Assembly: GCA_913044255.1 (NCBI GenBank) | Contig: CAJWOI010000131.1 | Location: 1-7,401, forward strand | DNA: 7,401 bases | Source of the DNA: an uncultured Alphaproteobacteria bacterium | Lineage (GTDB): Bacteria; Pseudomonadota; Alphaproteobacteria; UBA7887 | Direction: 5' to 3' | In this document: positions 5,975 through 7,401 of the stretch, in pieces | Layout: each line of letters starts with the position of its first letter | Numbering within the stretch: the first letter of the stretch is position 1 | Program-made: the position numbers and the translations under genes | The notes under the pieces: model-generated | The model's database searches: none | What the model saw: the letters and a program-made list of their open reading frames with translations, nothing else | What the model was told of the DNA's origin: nothing

Positions 5975-7401
5975 ATGAACCAAGGGTGGCTCGGGCCACT
6001 ACGGCATCATCGAACTCAATCGATCGATTACTTAATATTTGCCTGGATTCATGACCTTTGCCAGCTATCAACAACACATCACCAGAATCAAGCTGGGCTA
6101 CACTCGCTGCGATGGCCGCGGCTCGGTCCGCAATTTCGATAGCATCCGTGCAACCTCCTAAAATGTCAGCGCGAATTTTCCCCGCATCTTCACCGCGTGG
6201 ATTGTCATCAGTCACAATGACGTGGTCTGCAAATTGGGCTGCGGTGCGGCCCATTATTAGTCGTTTCCCGTCGTCACGCTCGCCGCCACAGCCAAAAACC
6301 AAATGCAACCTTTCGCTAAAATGGAAACGTAGTGCGCGAAGGGCCTTTTCCAATGCTTCCGGCGTATGAGCGTAATCGACGTAGACACTTGCACCAGACT
6401 GGGACCTCCCTACTAATTCCATTCTGCCGCGCACCCCCACTATACGGGAGACACTTTCAACGGCGGCGTGAAATGGGATACCGTCGGCCACAGCCAAACC
6501 AATGGCGCAAAGGAGATTTTCTGCCTGAAATTCGCCTATTAGTGATACATCAACACTTTCAGACTGCCCTCCACATCCAATCGTCAAATGGAGTCCGAAC
6601 GACGTTGGCGTCACATCGATCAATTCTATGCTCTCAAAATTCTTTGTGTCATCTTTAACAGCTGATCCGTATCCGATTACGCGGTGGTTACGTTCACGAC
6701 AAACTGCTAATAGTTTCGAGTAACAAGAACTATCCCGGTTCAAAACCGCAATACCTGGAGTATCCATGACTTCATCAAACAACCGAACTTTTGCCGACAA
6801 ATATTTCTTCAAAGTGCCGTGATAATCCAGGTGGTCGCGGCTTATGTTTGTAAATCCGGCGACAGTTACATTCACACCGTCTATCCGACATTGGTCCAGA
6901 CCATGGCTTGATGCTTCGATAGCCAGGCTATCAATTCCAGCCGCAGATAAACGCGCAAGTTCACCATGGATAACAGCTGGATCCGGCGTTGTAAGGGATA
7001 GGGGAACCGACTCCGATGCTGACTCAATGCCAAGCGTACCCAGACTCGCTGCCGATCGTCCGTTTAAATTCCATATCTGACGTAAGAACGAAACCACGGA
7101 ACTTTTACCATTCGTGCCAGTAACAGCTGCAATTGACGGAGGTTGTCCCCGGTAAAATTGTGCCGCGAGATGTGCGTAGGAGCATCGCGGATTTGGCGCG
7201 ACTAAGATAGGAACAGTAACATTTCGTGTATCCGGCCCATCTATCCCAGCCGTCCCCATCAGAAGTGCCGCCGCGCCCCGCGACACAGCATCGTCGATAA
7301 AGTTGGCGCCATCAACCTGGTTTCCCTTAAGGGCAGCAAATAGGAAGCCGGGTTTAACCGCCCGGCTGTCGCAGCTTAGGCCACTAATATCTGGATCCGA
7401 G
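5973..7401 (-). CDS. murE: MurE, UDP-MurNAc-L-alanyl-D-glutamate--2,6-diaminopimelate ligase, 5' end outside the window
   Basis: MurE is the cytoplasmic ATP-dependent ligase that adds the third stem-peptide residue. The frame is open from the window edge (first full codon at 7400) to TAG at 5975-5973, giving 475 residues; about 15-20 N-terminal residues are probably missing. Positions below count from the first visible residue. The substrate domain begins with DPDISGLSCDSRAV and GFLFAALKG. The ATPase domain has P-loop VTGTNGKSS with K99, LTTPDP (136-141), IEASSHGLDQ and RDHLDYHGTLKKYLSAKVRL with K204 at the carbamylated-lysine position. The C-terminal domain has VRGRMELVG (323-331), YVDYAHTPEALEKALRALR, FGCGGERDDGKR, DDNPRGEDAGK with the DNPR motif (399-402), and AGKGHE. 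DNPR is the signature of meso-DAP-adding enzymes; lysine-adding ones differ there. murF follows after 11 nt. Confidence 0.98.
   Translation of the reverse strand, partial: SDPDISGLSCDSRAVKPGFLFAALKGNQVDGANFIDDAVSRGAAALLMGTAGIDGPDTRNVTVPILVAPNPRCSYAHLAAQFYRGQPPSIAAVTGTNGKSSVVSFLRQIWNLNGRSAASLGTLGIESASESVPLSLTTPDPAVIHGELARLSAAGIDSLAIEASSHGLDQCRIDGVNVTVAGFTNISRDHLDYHGTLKKYLSAKVRLFDEVMDTPGIAVLNRDSSCYSKLLAVCRERNHRVIGYGSAVKDDTKNFESIELIDVTPTSFGLHLTIGCGGQSESVDVSLIGEFQAENLLCAIGLAVADGIPFHAAVESVSRIVGVRGRMELVGRSQSGASVYVDYAHTPEALEKALRALRFHFSERLHLVFGCGGERDDGKRLIMGRTAAQFADHVIVTDDNPRGEDAGKIRADILGGCTDAIEIADRAAAIAASVAQLDSGDVLLIAGKGHESRQILSNRSIEFDDAVVARATLGS

Larger units (their letters stand above)
1..7401 (-). 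other. Partial dcw operon: murE-murF-mraY-murD-ftsW-murG
   Basis: Six co-directional genes are packed with gaps of 11, 11 and 4 nt, a 4 nt overlap, then a 2 nt gap. The order is the canonical proteobacterial dcw order. No intergenic space exists for a promoter or a rho-independent terminator, so transcription must start upstream of 7401 (in many bacteria before mraZ or mraW) or from promoters hidden in coding sequence, and must continue past position 1 toward the expected murC, murB, ddl, ftsQ, ftsA and ftsZ. Those flanking genes are predicted from the known order and are not visible here. Confidence 0.9.

Noticed and set aside
7284..7286. In-frame GTG as the start of murE
   Set aside because: The frame stays open upstream to the window edge and encodes the conserved SCDSRAVKPG and FLFAALKG segments of the MurE N-terminal domain, so the true start is outside the window.

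Overview
This window is a gapless stretch of the division and cell-wall (dcw) cluster of a bacterium. All six genes lie on the minus strand. Read in the direction of transcription (from 7401 down to 1) the order is murE (5' end cut by the window), murF, mraY, murD, ftsW, murG (3' end cut). This is the classical proteobacterial dcw order; murC would be expected beyond position 1 and ftsI beyond 7401.

The protein sequences point to an alphaproteobacterium. The MraY N-terminus (FRYLTFRTGGA), the FtsW N-terminus (a WWWTVDRW stretch followed by SFHFV), the GSVGKTGSKE P-loop of MurF and the HQCR stretch of MurG all match what I remember of alphaproteobacterial orthologues. MurE has the DNPR motif, so the peptidoglycan should be of the meso-diaminopimelate type. 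GC content is about half by eye on a few lines, lower than in many cultured Alphaproteobacteria; genus or order cannot be settled from this window.

Layout: murE 7401-5973, 11 nt gap, murF 5961-4525, 11 nt gap, mraY 4513-3425, 4 nt gap, murD 3420-1987, 4 nt ATGA overlap, ftsW 1990-866, 2 nt gap, murG 863-1. Only 28 bases lie between genes, so there is no room for intergenic promoters, terminators or RNA genes, and the set is almost certainly one polycistronic, translationally coupled unit. There is no gene-free stretch over 300 bases, and I saw no mobile element, repeat array, CRISPR or tRNA.

The genes form a pathway. MurD, MurE and MurF add D-Glu, meso-DAP and D-Ala-D-Ala to the cytoplasmic UDP-MurNAc peptide. 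MraY transfers the product to undecaprenyl phosphate (lipid I), MurG adds GlcNAc (lipid II), and FtsW polymerises lipid II at the division septum. All catalytic motifs I checked are present. The only clear oddities are two substitutions in MurG motifs that are usually close to invariant. I see no undescribed system here: this is a core, conserved region.
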